Positions 36,449-44,227 of a DNA stretch of 47,174 nucleotides are shown piece by piece (within the stretch, counting starts at the first letter, position 1; every line of letters starts with the position of its first letter). The translations under genes were made by a program, and so were the position numbers. The stretch covers positions 1-47,174 of the forward strand of contig CAJNDO010000013.1 in NCBI GenBank assembly GCA_905221545.1. Reading direction: 5' to 3'. The DNA is from a bacterium (GTDB lineage Bacteria; Bacillota; Bacilli; Lactobacillales; Streptococcaceae). Below the pieces are notes generated by a model. The model saw only the letters and a program-made list of their open reading frames with translations. It did no database searches and had not been told where the DNA came from.

Positions 36449-36498
36449 CAATAGACCTATGGGATAAAGTAGCTATTGGCGGATATGGAGCTTATATA
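36449..36498. repeat. accessory-gene linker repeat, copy 3
   Basis: CAATAGACCTATGGGATA..GCTATTGGCGGATATGGAGCTTATATAG. It lies between the repressor stop and the lipoprotein gene. It shares the CAATAG/CTATTG hairpin with 35794-35839 and its right part with 34007-34023. Confidence 0.7.
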
Positions 36499-36516
36499 GT
36501 GATTAGAGATTTTATA

Positions 36517-37119
36517 TTAGTCATCATAATCTTTATGAAGAACAGGATTATCAGCTAATGAGGAAATTATTGTACTAATAGCTTCCCTTTCTTTCTTGTC
36601 TAGTGTTAAAAAATCAATAATAGTAATTTTAGTCTTATCAGGAAAGGTCATTAGACCTGCAAGAAATCTTCCGATATTTGTATCAGCATAGTCTTGCATT
36701 CCTTTTAACATAAGATCTTTTTTTTCTTGATTCCAATTTTTAACTTCTTCTTTAGCAAATCTTCTATGCCCATAATAATCGTTAATGTCTCTAAGGTTTT
36801 CTATCACAGTATCTCTTACCTTTTCACCACGAGTTAGCGCCAATAAACCATATCCTGCAAAATCCACAGGGGAATCCATGTTATCTCTATATTTCTCTAA
36901 AGTAGAAGATATATAGTTTGCCCTTCTTCTTTCGTCTTCTCCTAAAAGATATCCAACACTTACCCCAAAATATTCAGCTAGTTCCTGAGCTTTTTGCGTT
37001 TTTATTGGACGTTCTCCCTTTTCCCACCGAGATATAGTTTTTTCATTTATTTCTAAAAGATTGGCTATTTCTTTCTGAGATTTCTTTTTTTCTTTTCTTA
37101 ATTCTTTCAATCTATTCAT
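36517..37119 (-). CDS. CI-type (XRE family) repressor
   Basis: 200 residues. The N-terminal helix-turn-helix is KSQKEIANLLEINEKTISRWEKG, with the signature following. No S24 peptidase domain is visible in the C-terminal half (KKDLMLKGMQDYADTNIG...), so derepression probably needs an antirepressor and not RecA-stimulated self-cleavage; this is usual in phage satellites. It faces the Cro-like gene across a region with three palindromic operators. The gene start has weak ribosome signals. Confidence 0.88.
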   Translation of the reverse strand: MNRLKELRKEKKKSQKEIANLLEINEKTISRWEKGERPIKTQKAQELAEYFGVSVGYLLGEDERRRANYISSTLEKYRDNMDSPVDFAGYGLLALTRGEKVRDTVIENLRDINDYYGHRRFAKEEVKNWNQEKKDLMLKGMQDYADTNIGRFLAGLMTFPDKTKITIIDFLTLDKKEREAISTIISSLADNPVLHKDYDD

Positions 37120-37143
37120 TAATCATAATACCTTTCACTGCTA

Positions 37144-37255
37144 ATTATAACACTTATTTTAAAAAAAGACAAAATTGTCTGCAAAAAATTAAAAAAATGC
37201 TTGACGCGGACAAAAGTGTCTGATATTATAAAGTCTGTAAAGGACAAAAAAGTCC
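37144..37255. promoter_or_regulatory. divergent repressor/cro promoters with three operators
   Basis: Operators: AGACAAAATTGTCT (37167-37180), GGACAAAAGTGTCT (37208-37221) and GGACAAAAAAGTCC (37242-37255), consensus RGACAAAANNGTCY. The rightward promoter is TTGACG (37201-37206), 17 bp, TATTAT (37224-37229), and operator 2 fills its spacer. The leftward promoter is TTGTCT (37172-37167) and TATAAT (37149-37144), and operator 1 covers its -35. This is a lambda-like switch. Confidence 0.85.
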
Positions 37256-37320
37256 GTTCTCTCCAACCTTTCACATTTCAATCTATTTATGGAGGGGCAT
37301 TTTTAGAAAGGAGGAAACCT

Positions 37321-37521
37321 ATGGGGAAACTAAGAGGTTATCGAGTTATGTTAGGACTGACTCAACAACAGATGGCAGACAAGTTAAAAATTTCTTTACA
37401 GTCATATAATAACAAAGAATTAGGTAAAACGCCATTCAATGACAAAGAGCGTCTAGCGATTAAGTCAATGGTTGCAGAAATCAAACCAGACATAACAATA
37501 GACGAATTATTTTATAGTTAG
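37321..37521 (+). CDS. Cro-like XRE regulator
   Basis: 66 residues from ATG 37321 after AAAGGAGGAAAC. Helix-turn-helix: LTQQQMADKLKISLQSYNNKELGKTPFNDKE is the span, with TQQQMADKL and SLQSYNN the two helices. It is the first gene of the rightward operon and probably competes with the repressor at the operators. The long frame from 37201 is rejected because it includes the promoter itself. Confidence 0.82.
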   Translation: MGKLRGYRVMLGLTQQQMADKLKISLQSYNNKELGKTPFNDKERLAIKSMVAEIKPDITIDELFYS

Positions 37522-37759
37522 AAAGGAGCTAACTAATCGCAATACTACTCTACATTTACAGATTTCTCATGAGGTGCTTTACCACTGGGGATTGATAAAC
37601 GGATCTAGCTAAATATTCGCTAGTGTAATTTGCTTGCTACCTATAGCAGTATCAAGGGTTTGTAGGGGTTCATATTCTCCGATTTTATCCTACTTTAATG
37701 CTTTACCTTGGTACTGTTTTAGGTGGCAAGCACTGACAAAATAAGAAAGGAGTGAACCA

Positions 37760-38365
37760 ATGGAACTGGTTTACATGGACGGCAAGAAAGAGCCGTATAC
37801 TACGAGCGAAATCATCGCCGAATGTGCTGAAGTAAAGCACGATACAGTACAAAGTTTAATAAGAAATCATCAAGAGGATTTTGAAAGTTACGGAATAATC
37901 GGATTTGAAATCCGTAAATTAGATAGACGAGGGCGACCGATGAAAATCTATCGTTTGAATGAACAACAGGCTACATTGCTGATCACTTATCTAAAGAATA
38001 CCGAACCTGTACGGCAATTTAAAATGAACCTAGTCAAAGCATTCTTTGAAATGCGTGATGAACTTTCTAAACGCTATCTTCAACGGGAACTGGAAAAGCC
38101 AAAGCGCAAGACCTTAACCGAAGCTATTAAATCATGGGAGAAAGCGCCCAAGCATGCCTATAGTACACTTACAAACTTACTGCTAAAGGGAGCTACAGGG
38201 AAAAACAAGTCTCAACTCATGCAAGAGCGAGAAAGTGGAAACGGTATTGACAGTTTAACCAGTGATGAACTTACAAACTATCAGCGCTTGGAAGATATGG
38301 CTATAGCTATGATTAACTTGAATAGGGGGTATTCAGAAATTAAAGAACTAATTTTTAAATCATAG
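37760..38365 (+). CDS. Rha-family phage regulatory protein
   Basis: 201 residues. The N-terminal Rha domain (about 1-100) has the DTVQSLIRNH and GRPMKIYRLNEQQATLLITYLKNTEPV pattern; the C-terminal part is helical and charged. Rha proteins are found in lambdoid and Gram-positive temperate phages and satellites, and some are antirepressors. ATG after AAGGAGTG. A 238-base gap without a gene lies upstream (37522-37759), with short inverted motifs and the repeated TGCTTTACC. Confidence 0.85.
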   Translation: MELVYMDGKKEPYTTSEIIAECAEVKHDTVQSLIRNHQEDFESYGIIGFEIRKLDRRGRPMKIYRLNEQQATLLITYLKNTEPVRQFKMNLVKAFFEMRDELSKRYLQRELEKPKRKTLTEAIKSWEKAPKHAYSTLTNLLLKGATGKNKSQLMQERESGNGIDSLTSDELTNYQRLEDMAIAMINLNRGYSEIKELIFKS

Positions 38366-38376
38366 GAGTATAGAAA

Positions 38377-38637
38377 ATGGAAAATGAATTTAAGACAGTT
38401 ACAAATGCCAAGGGGTTAGAAATTCCTAAGTATCCCAAGGATTTTAAAAAGCTAGTTGAGAAAGACAGACAACTAGCCGAGTATCTTTGTATGCACTACG
38501 AGTCTTTGGACAGTGAAGACCTGGGCGCATTTCTTGAAACGGTGGAACAGGGATTCAGTTGGATTCTGGATCTTATCGAAAGTAAAGACTTGCTTTATAA
38601 GCCACAGTCGGGTGGTAATCATGCAAAAAGAAAATAA
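38377..38637 (+). CDS. 86-residue island protein of unknown function
   Basis: Acidic N-terminal half (MENEFKTVTNAKGLEIPKYP), helical middle, basic end (GGNHAKRK). The ATG follows GGAGTATAG by seven bases. No family recognised. It is co-transcribed with the Rha gene, 11 bases apart. Confidence 0.65.
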   Translation: MENEFKTVTNAKGLEIPKYPKDFKKLVEKDRQLAEYLCMHYESLDSEDLGAFLETVEQGFSWILDLIESKDLLYKPQSGGNHAKRK

Positions 38638-38695
38638 AAAAATCACTTGCTCAAATTTTGACCGAGGAGAGCAAGCGACAAGATTAAGGATATAG
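38621..38695 (+). CDS. possible 24-residue overlapping peptide
   Basis: ATG 38621, in another frame and 17 bases inside the preceding gene, after GGGTGG. It reads MQKENKKITCSNFDRG then EQATRLRI. Very short; could be chance. Confidence 0.25.
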   Translation: MQKENKKITCSNFDRGEQATRLRI

Positions 38696-38764
38696 AAATT
38701 TTTTCTATGCTCCGATTATAGCAGAAAACAGCTATTTTATCAAATACATAAAGAAAAACCGAAG

Positions 38765-38793
38765 AGCAGGCAAGCAATTAGAAAAGGTTTTGA
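38765..38793. repeat. 29-bp island repeat, copy 3
   Basis: AGCAGGCAAGCAATTAG..GGTTTTGA, identical to 33888-33916. It lies in the 257-base gap (38696-38952) without a clear gene, upstream of the ORF at 38954. The same 10-11 bases occur inverted at 45369-45379. Confidence 0.85.
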
Positions 38794-38953
38794 AATCAAG
38801 TGCTGACACGGTGATTCTAAGGCCTTGTTTAGCTGAAAGATGGGTAATTACTCACGAAACACCGCTACAAGCGTTCGCCAACTTGGGGCAATCGCCCAGC
38901 GTTTGGAGTGGGTGGAAACCTGTATAAGAAAAGGCAAAAGAAAAGGAAATAAT

Positions 38954-39259
38954 ATGACAGTAAACATAAAGGAAATTCAAGAGCAAGGGAGCAGACTTGG
39001 AGATGTGCTTCCTAGAATTGAATTAGTCAGACAGTTGAGTAATTCGCTGATAATGGCGAAAAATAACGGAGTAGATACTGATATCTTATCTGGACAGATG
39101 ATAGAGGGGTTAGGCGTTATTCGTGACCAGATGGAACAACTCTATAGAGAGTTGGACGGGATTGCAGTTTATCTCCTTAATTGTGATAATTTTGAAGAAT
39201 TGGGGTACAAGTCAGATGATAATACCAAATATAAGAAAAATGACACAAGCAGAATTTGA
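38954..39259 (+). CDS. 101-residue island protein
   Basis: MTVNIKEIQEQGSRLGDVLPR onward; helical, with a late Cys/acidic end (NCDNFEELGYKSDDNTK). ATG 38954 after AAAAGGA. I rejected the longer frame from 38840, which would read through a region with no ribosome site. Function unknown. Confidence 0.65.
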   Translation: MTVNIKEIQEQGSRLGDVLPRIELVRQLSNSLIMAKNNGVDTDILSGQMIEGLGVIRDQMEQLYRELDGIAVYLLNCDNFEELGYKSDDNTKYKKNDTSRI

Positions 39260-39419
39260 TAACTTCATGGCTGCTTTAAAAGTAAACGATCCGAATTTTT
39301 TTCAGTTTATCGTTGATTTTATCAATAAAAAAGTAACCGTTCAAGAAGTTGAAGCTTTCCAAAAGATGGAACATCAAGCCCAACAGTTATATATCAAGAA
39401 TTACAAAGCGAGGGCATAA
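39240..39419 (+). CDS. 59-residue island protein
   Basis: MTQAEFDNFMAALKVNDPNF onward, ending IKNYKARA. Overlaps the previous gene by 20 bases; weak ribosome site (ATAAGAAAA). Helical; unknown function. Confidence 0.55.
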   Translation: MTQAEFDNFMAALKVNDPNFFQFIVDFINKKVTVQEVEAFQKMEHQAQQLYIKNYKARA

Positions 39420-39420
39420 G

Positions 39421-39636
39421 ATGAATGAATTAGATTTGACCAATACACAGTCGGTAATCTGTATGGTGGTATTGATTGGCTTACTGCTTTACCTAAATCA
39501 CCGAGACCGCAAAAAGAGCCCCCAACTGGAGCAAGAAAACAGGAAACTGGGAGATAGACCTAGTGAGAGTTTAAGCCCTGACTATGGGCGATATATCCAA
39601 CTTGCAGGCATCAATAAACAAGGAGCGATTAAATGA
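39421..39636 (+). CDS. 71-residue single-span membrane protein
   Basis: Starts MNELDLTNTQSVICMVVLIG. One membrane span (about 13-27), then a hydrophilic basic tail (HRDRKKSPQLEQEN). Similar small membrane proteins occur in streptococcal phage early operons, but I cannot name it. The ATG lies one base after the previous stop. Confidence 0.65.
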   Translation: MNELDLTNTQSVICMVVLIGLLLYLNHRDRKKSPQLEQENRKLGDRPSESLSPDYGRYIQLAGINKQGAIK

Positions 39637-39890
39637 CTTGTGAAGTAAATTTATATACTGATTTTAAAGAGAAGCTAGAAAAGCCCAGTTTAACTAAAGA
39701 GGCTTTTATAAATTTGTATATAGGTAATATAAAAAATCTATCAACAATTTTAGGAATATTAGATAATGAACTTTCGGATAAAGAGATAAGATATAAGGTC
39801 CTTAAAACTATTGAGATGATCATAAAGGATCAGGAAGATATTTTACATAGGGCAATAAAAGGGCAAATGATATTTCATAAACCAGGCTAG
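39633..39890 (+). CDS. 85-residue island protein
   Basis: MTCEVNLYTDFKEKLEKPSL onward, all-helical and charged. Overlaps the previous stop by four bases (ATGA). No family recognised. Confidence 0.6.
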   Translation: MTCEVNLYTDFKEKLEKPSLTKEAFINLYIGNIKNLSTILGILDNELSDKEIRYKVLKTIEMIIKDQEDILHRAIKGQMIFHKPG

Positions 39891-39936
39891 AAAAAGAGGA
39901 ATAGAATGAATTTAACACTGAAAGGGGTGGAAGGAT

Positions 39937-40218
39937 ATGTTTAGTTTGAGTAAAGAAAGCGAACACGATTTAACCAATAGAATAAGCACAGTAGTAGAAA
40001 ACTATCTAGCAGTCCGAGAAAGACCTAAACCACGACTAACTGGTTTAATGTCAGCACAGGAAGCCATGGACGAGTTAGATATAAAATACAAAACCTTGCA
40101 AAAGTGGGAAGGTGCAGGACTAAGACGTTACCAACCACCCATAGAAGAGACTAGAAAAGTCTATTACAAAGTTACGGATATTTTGAAGTTCCTGGGGGTA
40201 GATGATGGCAAAGACTAA
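39937..40218 (+). CDS. xis: excisionase/MerR-like DNA-binding protein
   Basis: 93 residues. The C-terminal half GLMSAQEAMDELDIKYKTLQ plus KWEGAGLRRYQPP and KVYYKVTDILKFL is the winged helix-turn-helix of the MerR/excisionase (HTH_17) family. The ATG follows GGGGTGGAAGG. It could be the island's recombination directionality factor or a replication regulator; the symbol is by fold and context only. It overlaps the next gene. Confidence 0.6.
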   Translation: MFSLSKESEHDLTNRISTVVENYLAVRERPKPRLTGLMSAQEAMDELDIKYKTLQKWEGAGLRRYQPPIEETRKVYYKVTDILKFLGVDDGKD

Positions 40219-41065
40219 AATATATTTTTGGTTAAAAGTTGACAAGAAGTTTTTTGATAATCTTTTTATTAAACGACTTAAAAATATGCCTGGTGGCTAC
40301 ACTATGACAGTGATTTATATCCGTCTTATGTTGGAAAGTTTAGAAGATGATTGTATTTTGTACTATGAAGGATATTTTGATAGTTTGGTACAGGAATTAG
40401 CTTTAAAACTAGATGTTTCTGAAGATGATATCAATATGACGGTTGCATATTTTACAAAATGCGGACTGATTCAGATAGACGATGATGGACACGCTACATT
40501 ATCGCAAGCAAAAGCTATGGTAGAAAGTGAAACAAACTGGGCAAAATATAAACGTGAACAGCGTAAACAAGCCCAAAATATGGTAAGGTTGGAGAGTGTC
40601 CAAGATAGTGGGACAGTTTCCAACTCATGTCCAACAGAGATAGAGAAAGAGAATAGAGTTAATAGTAAGAGTAATAATTTATATTTAGATAATATATTGT
40701 CGGAAAATCCCGACTTCACTTTTCCTACTTGGCTTGAAAAAACAGCTATAAAAGATTTAGAGAAAACAAAACATAAAGAACTTTGGATTCCTATTGCTTA
40801 TCTGAATCAAGTAGCTAATAAGCGGTATAAGTTTGTTGATAAGACAAAAAGGCTTTTACTAGCACGATTCAAAGAAGGCTATACACTTGAAGATTTTAAG
40901 CAGGTGATAGATATTAAAACGGCAGAATGGAAGGATAGTCCTGAATTTTCTAAATACCTTAGACCAGAAACACTTTTCGGATCTAAGTTTGACGGTTATT
41001 TGAATCAAAAGCCTAAAACCATAAAAGGGAAGTCTGAGGATAACTTCCCAGACCTACCATTTTAG
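40202..41065 (+). CDS. phage replisome organizer (primosome initiation protein)
   Basis: 287 residues. The N-terminal phage_rep_org_N domain (about 1-120: YFWLKVDKKFFDNLFIKRLK, winged helix) and the C-terminal Phg_2220_C domain (about 190-275: FKQVIDIKTAEWKDSPEF, RPETLFGSKFDGYLN) are recognisable. A variable linker lies between. Such proteins bind the phage origin and load the DnaC-like partner that follows. An origin inside or near this gene is likely but not seen as clear iterons. Confidence 0.85.
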   Translation: MMAKTKIYFWLKVDKKFFDNLFIKRLKNMPGGYTMTVIYIRLMLESLEDDCILYYEGYFDSLVQELALKLDVSEDDINMTVAYFTKCGLIQIDDDGHATLSQAKAMVESETNWAKYKREQRKQAQNMVRLESVQDSGTVSNSCPTEIEKENRVNSKSNNLYLDNILSENPDFTFPTWLEKTAIKDLEKTKHKELWIPIAYLNQVANKRYKFVDKTKRLLLARFKEGYTLEDFKQVIDIKTAEWKDSPEFSKYLRPETLFGSKFDGYLNQKPKTIKGKSEDNFPDLPF

Positions 41066-41076
41066 GAGTTGCAAGG

Positions 41077-41922
41077 ATGAAGGAACAATTTAAAGAATTT
41101 AATAACAGAAAAATATCAGATAAAGTTTGTGATATTCATCAGGTAAATTACTGGGAAATTTCTATACCTGTAGTAGGGAGTTCAGAAAGAAAAATACAAC
41201 CATTTTGTCCAGAGTGTGTGAAGGGGGAGATTAAACAAAAAGAGAAAGACCTATTACAGAGGTTTGATGATAGACAAACGTATTTTAAAACTTATGATGT
41301 ATTAATGCGTGATAGTACAATTCCTAAAGAGTTAAAAGGAGCGACATTTGATAATTTCTTTGTTAAGACTACAGAGGAGCGTCAGATGTTAGAGTTTGTA
41401 AAGGGGCAAGCCCAGAAGTATCTTGGAGGTATGACAGGAAATACTTTAATTAGCGGTAGCACAGGAATAGGAAAAAGTCATTTATCGCTTGCCCTGGCCA
41501 AAGAAATCAATGAGAGTTTCAGAGAGAAGAACGAACCTAAGAGCGTCTTGTTTGTCAGCTTAACCGAGATTATCAAGCAGATAAAAGAAGGTTGGGCTTA
41601 TGGAAGAAACGCAAACTTAACAGAGTATGAGGCAGTTAAAAAGCTAGTTGATGTTGATTTTCTAATCATCGATGATCTTGGGGCAAAAAATGGAACAATC
41701 ACGCCTAAGAGTGACTGGGAACAAGATTTCTTGTTTGATATTATCAATAATCGAGAAACTACGATTTTCAACACGAACCTAGATAGTAGTGAACTGCGGA
41801 CGGTATACAATGCTAGAAATTCAAGTAGAATTTTGAAAGGTTTAGAAGGGAACACTTTTAAGGCTTTCACAATCAAAGATAAGCGATATACGATTAACAC
41901 AGTGAGGGGAGAGAAAGGTTAA
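41077..41922 (+). CDS. DnaC-like helicase loader (AAA+)
   Basis: 281 residues. N-terminal zinc-binding cysteines (CDIH and FCPECVKGE, about 18-50), Walker A GSTGIGKSH (about 127-135) and Walker B FLIIDDLG (about 199-206). It loads the host replicative helicase DnaB/DnaC at the island origin, together with the upstream organizer. ATG follows GGAGTTGCAAGG. Confidence 0.9.
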   Translation: MKEQFKEFNNRKISDKVCDIHQVNYWEISIPVVGSSERKIQPFCPECVKGEIKQKEKDLLQRFDDRQTYFKTYDVLMRDSTIPKELKGATFDNFFVKTTEERQMLEFVKGQAQKYLGGMTGNTLISGSTGIGKSHLSLALAKEINESFREKNEPKSVLFVSLTEIIKQIKEGWAYGRNANLTEYEAVKKLVDVDFLIIDDLGAKNGTITPKSDWEQDFLFDIINNRETTIFNTNLDSSELRTVYNARNSSRILKGLEGNTFKAFTIKDKRYTINTVRGEKG

Positions 41923-41927
41923 TAGAT

Positions 41928-42083
41928 ATGGATGAAATGAAATTTTCAACAGAAAAAGGCTTTATTGTCTACGAAAAATGTGGTATAATAGAGATAGAAA
42001 AAGTTCCAAGGTTTGGAGAGATAACTTTATTCTACTCAGATGGGAAATTTACCCATCTAGTCAAAAAAGAAACTAAAAAATAA
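41928..42083 (+). CDS. 51-residue island protein
   Basis: MDEMKFSTEKGFIVYEKCGI onward; beta-strand-like, lysine-rich end (KKETKK). The start lies five bases after the DnaC-like stop, and a strong terminator follows 20 bases later. An extended -10 TGGTATAAT (41981-41989) inside the gene could start a short transcript ending at that terminator. Unknown function. Confidence 0.6.
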   Translation: MDEMKFSTEKGFIVYEKCGIIEIEKVPRFGEITLFYSDGKFTHLVKKETKK

Positions 42084-42103
42084 GTCTATTGAGAACAACT
42101 CAG

Positions 42104-42145
42104 GGGCATACCGTAAGCATATGATGCTAGTGGTATGCCCTTTTT
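42104..42145 (+). terminator. strong rho-independent terminator between replication and capsid modules
   Basis: Outer stem GGGCATACC (42104-42112)/GGTATGCCC (42132-42140), inner stem AGCAT/ATGCT, then TTTTT. Confidence 0.92.
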
Positions 42146-42171
42146 GCTTGAGAAGAAAGGAGGTGAAGAAG

Positions 42172-42366
42172 ATGACGGTAGATACTTCATTAGGGTATGT
42201 GGTAGCTAGTAAGTTTTCTATGGATCCAGAAAAAAGACAGAAAATATTTTCGAAATGTAAAAAAGAGGATGGCAGTTTAGAAAATGGGAAACACGAAATA
42301 CTAGAGAAATATGCTGACAAAAATAAAGAATCAACAGCTAGAAAAAATGATTTTAAAAGCTCGTAG
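42172..42366 (+). CDS. 64-residue island protein
   Basis: ATG 42172 after AAAGGAGGTGAAG, a near-perfect ribosome site. MTVDTSLGYVVASKFSMDPE onward, highly charged and basic, ending ARKNDFKSS. First gene of the capsid-containing module. No family recognised; it could be a regulator or small capsid accessory. Confidence 0.65.
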   Translation: MTVDTSLGYVVASKFSMDPEKRQKIFSKCKKEDGSLENGKHEILEKYADKNKESTARKNDFKSS

Positions 42367-42439
42367 AGTTCTAAAAGAAAAGCTAAGAGCTAAGAATTTT
42401 AGAAAAAATTATAAACAACGAGGAGCAATAAAGAGATAA
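42311..42439 (+). CDS. possible 42-residue very basic protein overlapping the previous gene
   Basis: Another frame from ATG 42311: MLTKIKNQQLEKMILKARRV onward, about one-third Lys/Arg. The ribosome site is weak. It bridges the gap to the capsid-like gene. It could be a nucleic-acid-binding peptide or chance. Confidence 0.35.
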   Translation: MLTKIKNQQLEKMILKARRVLKEKLRAKNFRKNYKQRGAIKR

Positions 42440-42450
42440 AGGAGTATAAA

Positions 42451-43302
42451 ATGGCTAAAAAATTTAGTTTGGTAGAAAAGTATGTAAGAAGTAGAGGAAT
42501 GAGTATTGATGATGAAAAATCAAAAACAGGTTTAATATTATCACAAGATATAACAAGTATCTATGACGTTCCTGAAGAAGGAAAAGAATTAGTGGATCTT
42601 GTTAATGTGATTGAGTATACGGGTACTGGTGGGACATATGAAACTGTAGGTTTTGATGATGAACATCTATCAGAACTTGAATCAGAAGAGTTTAGAGATA
42701 GTAAAAGTGTAGAACTTAGAAAAAAACAGATTAGAACCAAGTTTGAACACAAGACATTTTCAGGCCGTATTTCCTTATCGTCTGAACAAGTTGATGATGG
42801 AGAATATAATATATCAGACTTCTTAAGTAACAAAATTACCCGTCTTTGTCGTAAAACTCGTAATATTGAAATTGGAAAAATTCTAAAAGAAGCACCTGAA
42901 AAAAATGTTTCTAATTTTGACGAATTGAAAGATACAATAAACGATTTGAATCCCGAACGTCATAATACTCTTGTATTAAGTCAGTCACTATTTAAGTTTT
43001 TAGATAAAGAGAAATCTAGCGATGGAAATTATATTTTAAAAATTAACAAGAAGGAACAATACTCAGAAAACTTATACGTTGATGATGTTATTGTTGTATC
43101 TGATGAAGTACTAGGAGTAAAAGGCGATAAAGTTGCTTTCGTTGGGGATTTGTACAATTTCGCTACTTTATTTGAAAGAAATAAAAATAGCTTACGTTGG
43201 GTAAGTGAATCCGTTATTTATGGAATGAGTTTAATGCTTTATACTCGTTTCGTTGTGAAGAAAATTGAAACGGATTGCGCTTTCTTTATAAAATGGAATT
43301 AG
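42451..43302 (+). CDS. HK97-type major capsid protein homologue
   Basis: 283 residues. After a 90-residue N-terminal part comes the HK97 pattern: RISLSSEQVDDGEYNISDFL and RNIEIGKIL (spine helix), LVLSQSLFKFLDKEK, LYVDDVIVVSDEVLG, then VAFVGDLYNFATLFERNK and a last strand RFVVKKIETDCAFFIKWN. These match the A and P domains of phage capsid proteins. No portal, protease or terminase is present, so it is a lone capsid gene in a satellite. It may make a small capsid or disturb helper assembly. Start after AAAGGAG. Confidence 0.7.
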   Translation: MAKKFSLVEKYVRSRGMSIDDEKSKTGLILSQDITSIYDVPEEGKELVDLVNVIEYTGTGGTYETVGFDDEHLSELESEEFRDSKSVELRKKQIRTKFEHKTFSGRISLSSEQVDDGEYNISDFLSNKITRLCRKTRNIEIGKILKEAPEKNVSNFDELKDTINDLNPERHNTLVLSQSLFKFLDKEKSSDGNYILKINKKEQYSENLYVDDVIVVSDEVLGVKGDKVAFVGDLYNFATLFERNKNSLRWVSESVIYGMSLMLYTRFVVKKIETDCAFFIKWN

Positions 43303-43312
43303 GAGATAGGGG

Positions 43313-43864
43313 ATGGATATTAGAGAAGTATTATCAACATTAGAAAATCTTGATGATAAAAAAGATAAGATTGCAAAAGCAAGAACAAAGTTGGAAGGAA
43401 AAAGAAAAACAATTACTGGAGAGAAGAAGATTTCATTTGATAATATTGATTCTTTTCTTGAGGATAATGCTACTTCTTTAGAACAAATTACTAAAATGAG
43501 TGAATCAATCAATCTTTTAGAGAAAGAGTACGATACTTATTTCTGGGAGGCAAAGGCAGCGATATTTGAATATATCTTTAAAGAGACTAAGCGAAGAGCT
43601 GAAGAAAAGAAAATCTATAAACGTTACCAGAAGAAACTTAGAATAATTTTAGATGCCTACGATGAAATTCAAGCACTAAAGAAAGATGTAGAAGAAATAC
43701 ATAAAGGCGTAGTTGGAGAAATAACTCAGGAGCATTCTCTTGCAGTATATCGGACAGAAGTAAATCCAACAAGTATCCTTCCGTTCTTAAATCCTGATGT
43801 CAGTGGGCATATGAATTTTTCTAAGGAATATCGTGAGATTAAAGAGTATTTAGGTAAAGAGTAA
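43313..43864 (+). CDS. coiled-coil protein paired with the capsid homologue
   Basis: 183 residues, mostly helical with long charged stretches (about 15-40 and 70-130: KRRAEEKKIYKRYQKKLRII), then a less charged tail (TEVNPTSILPFLNPDVSGHM). Ten bases after the capsid-like gene, so co-expressed. By position and helical nature it could be a scaffold or size-determination factor, but no family is recognised. Confidence 0.65.
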   Translation: MDIREVLSTLENLDDKKDKIAKARTKLEGKRKTITGEKKISFDNIDSFLEDNATSLEQITKMSESINLLEKEYDTYFWEAKAAIFEYIFKETKRRAEEKKIYKRYQKKLRIILDAYDEIQALKKDVEEIHKGVVGEITQEHSLAVYRTEVNPTSILPFLNPDVSGHMNFSKEYREIKEYLGKE

Positions 43865-43872
43865 TTCATTAG

Positions 43873-43932
43873 AAACAAGGCTGATTTGAATATCAAGAAA
43901 TTGATAGCTATATCAAAAATGGCCTTGTTTTT
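43873..43932 (+). terminator. terminator after the capsid module
   Basis: AAACAAGGC (43873-43881) pairs with GCCTTGTTT (43922-43930) round an AT-rich 40-base loop, followed by T. Confidence 0.7.
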
Positions 43933-44227
43933 AATTTCAGTAAATTAGTTTCACAAAATGAAGAAAGCATAAACTAAAACAGAGTATAGGCTTGGAAGCC
44001 ATGTATATCAGTAAGTTATAGAATGGGGTGAGTTTCACAGAATGTAAGATAAGAGAAACTGGGGAATAAATTAGAGGGGAGTACTTTAGATTGTTATATT
44101 GAAGAGCTATCAAACTAAAAACAATGATACCTGGTAAGTAGAGTGTTGAAAGGCTTTTAGCGCTTTTTGTCAGATTGACAGAATGCAACAGAAGAAAATT
44201 TAAAAATCGAAGCGGAGGTACTTGACT
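43933..44227. other. island intergenic region with repeated TTnACA-rAATG motifs
   Basis: About 295 bases with no convincing gene. TTTCACAAAATG (43949-43960), TTTCACAGAATG (44033-44044) and ATTGACAGAATG (44174-44185) recur in the same orientation, possible sites for a regulator. A minus-strand frame at 43937-44188 lacks a ribosome site. Confidence 0.4.

Noticed and set aside
38840..38953. Upstream extension of the 101-residue island protein
   Set aside because: No ribosome site at 38840, whereas AAAAGGA stands correctly before ATG 38954.
43937..44188. Minus-strand frame of 83 codons in the island
   Set aside because: No ribosome site, opposite to the surrounding late genes, and of low-complexity hydrophobic composition as expected from AT-rich DNA.
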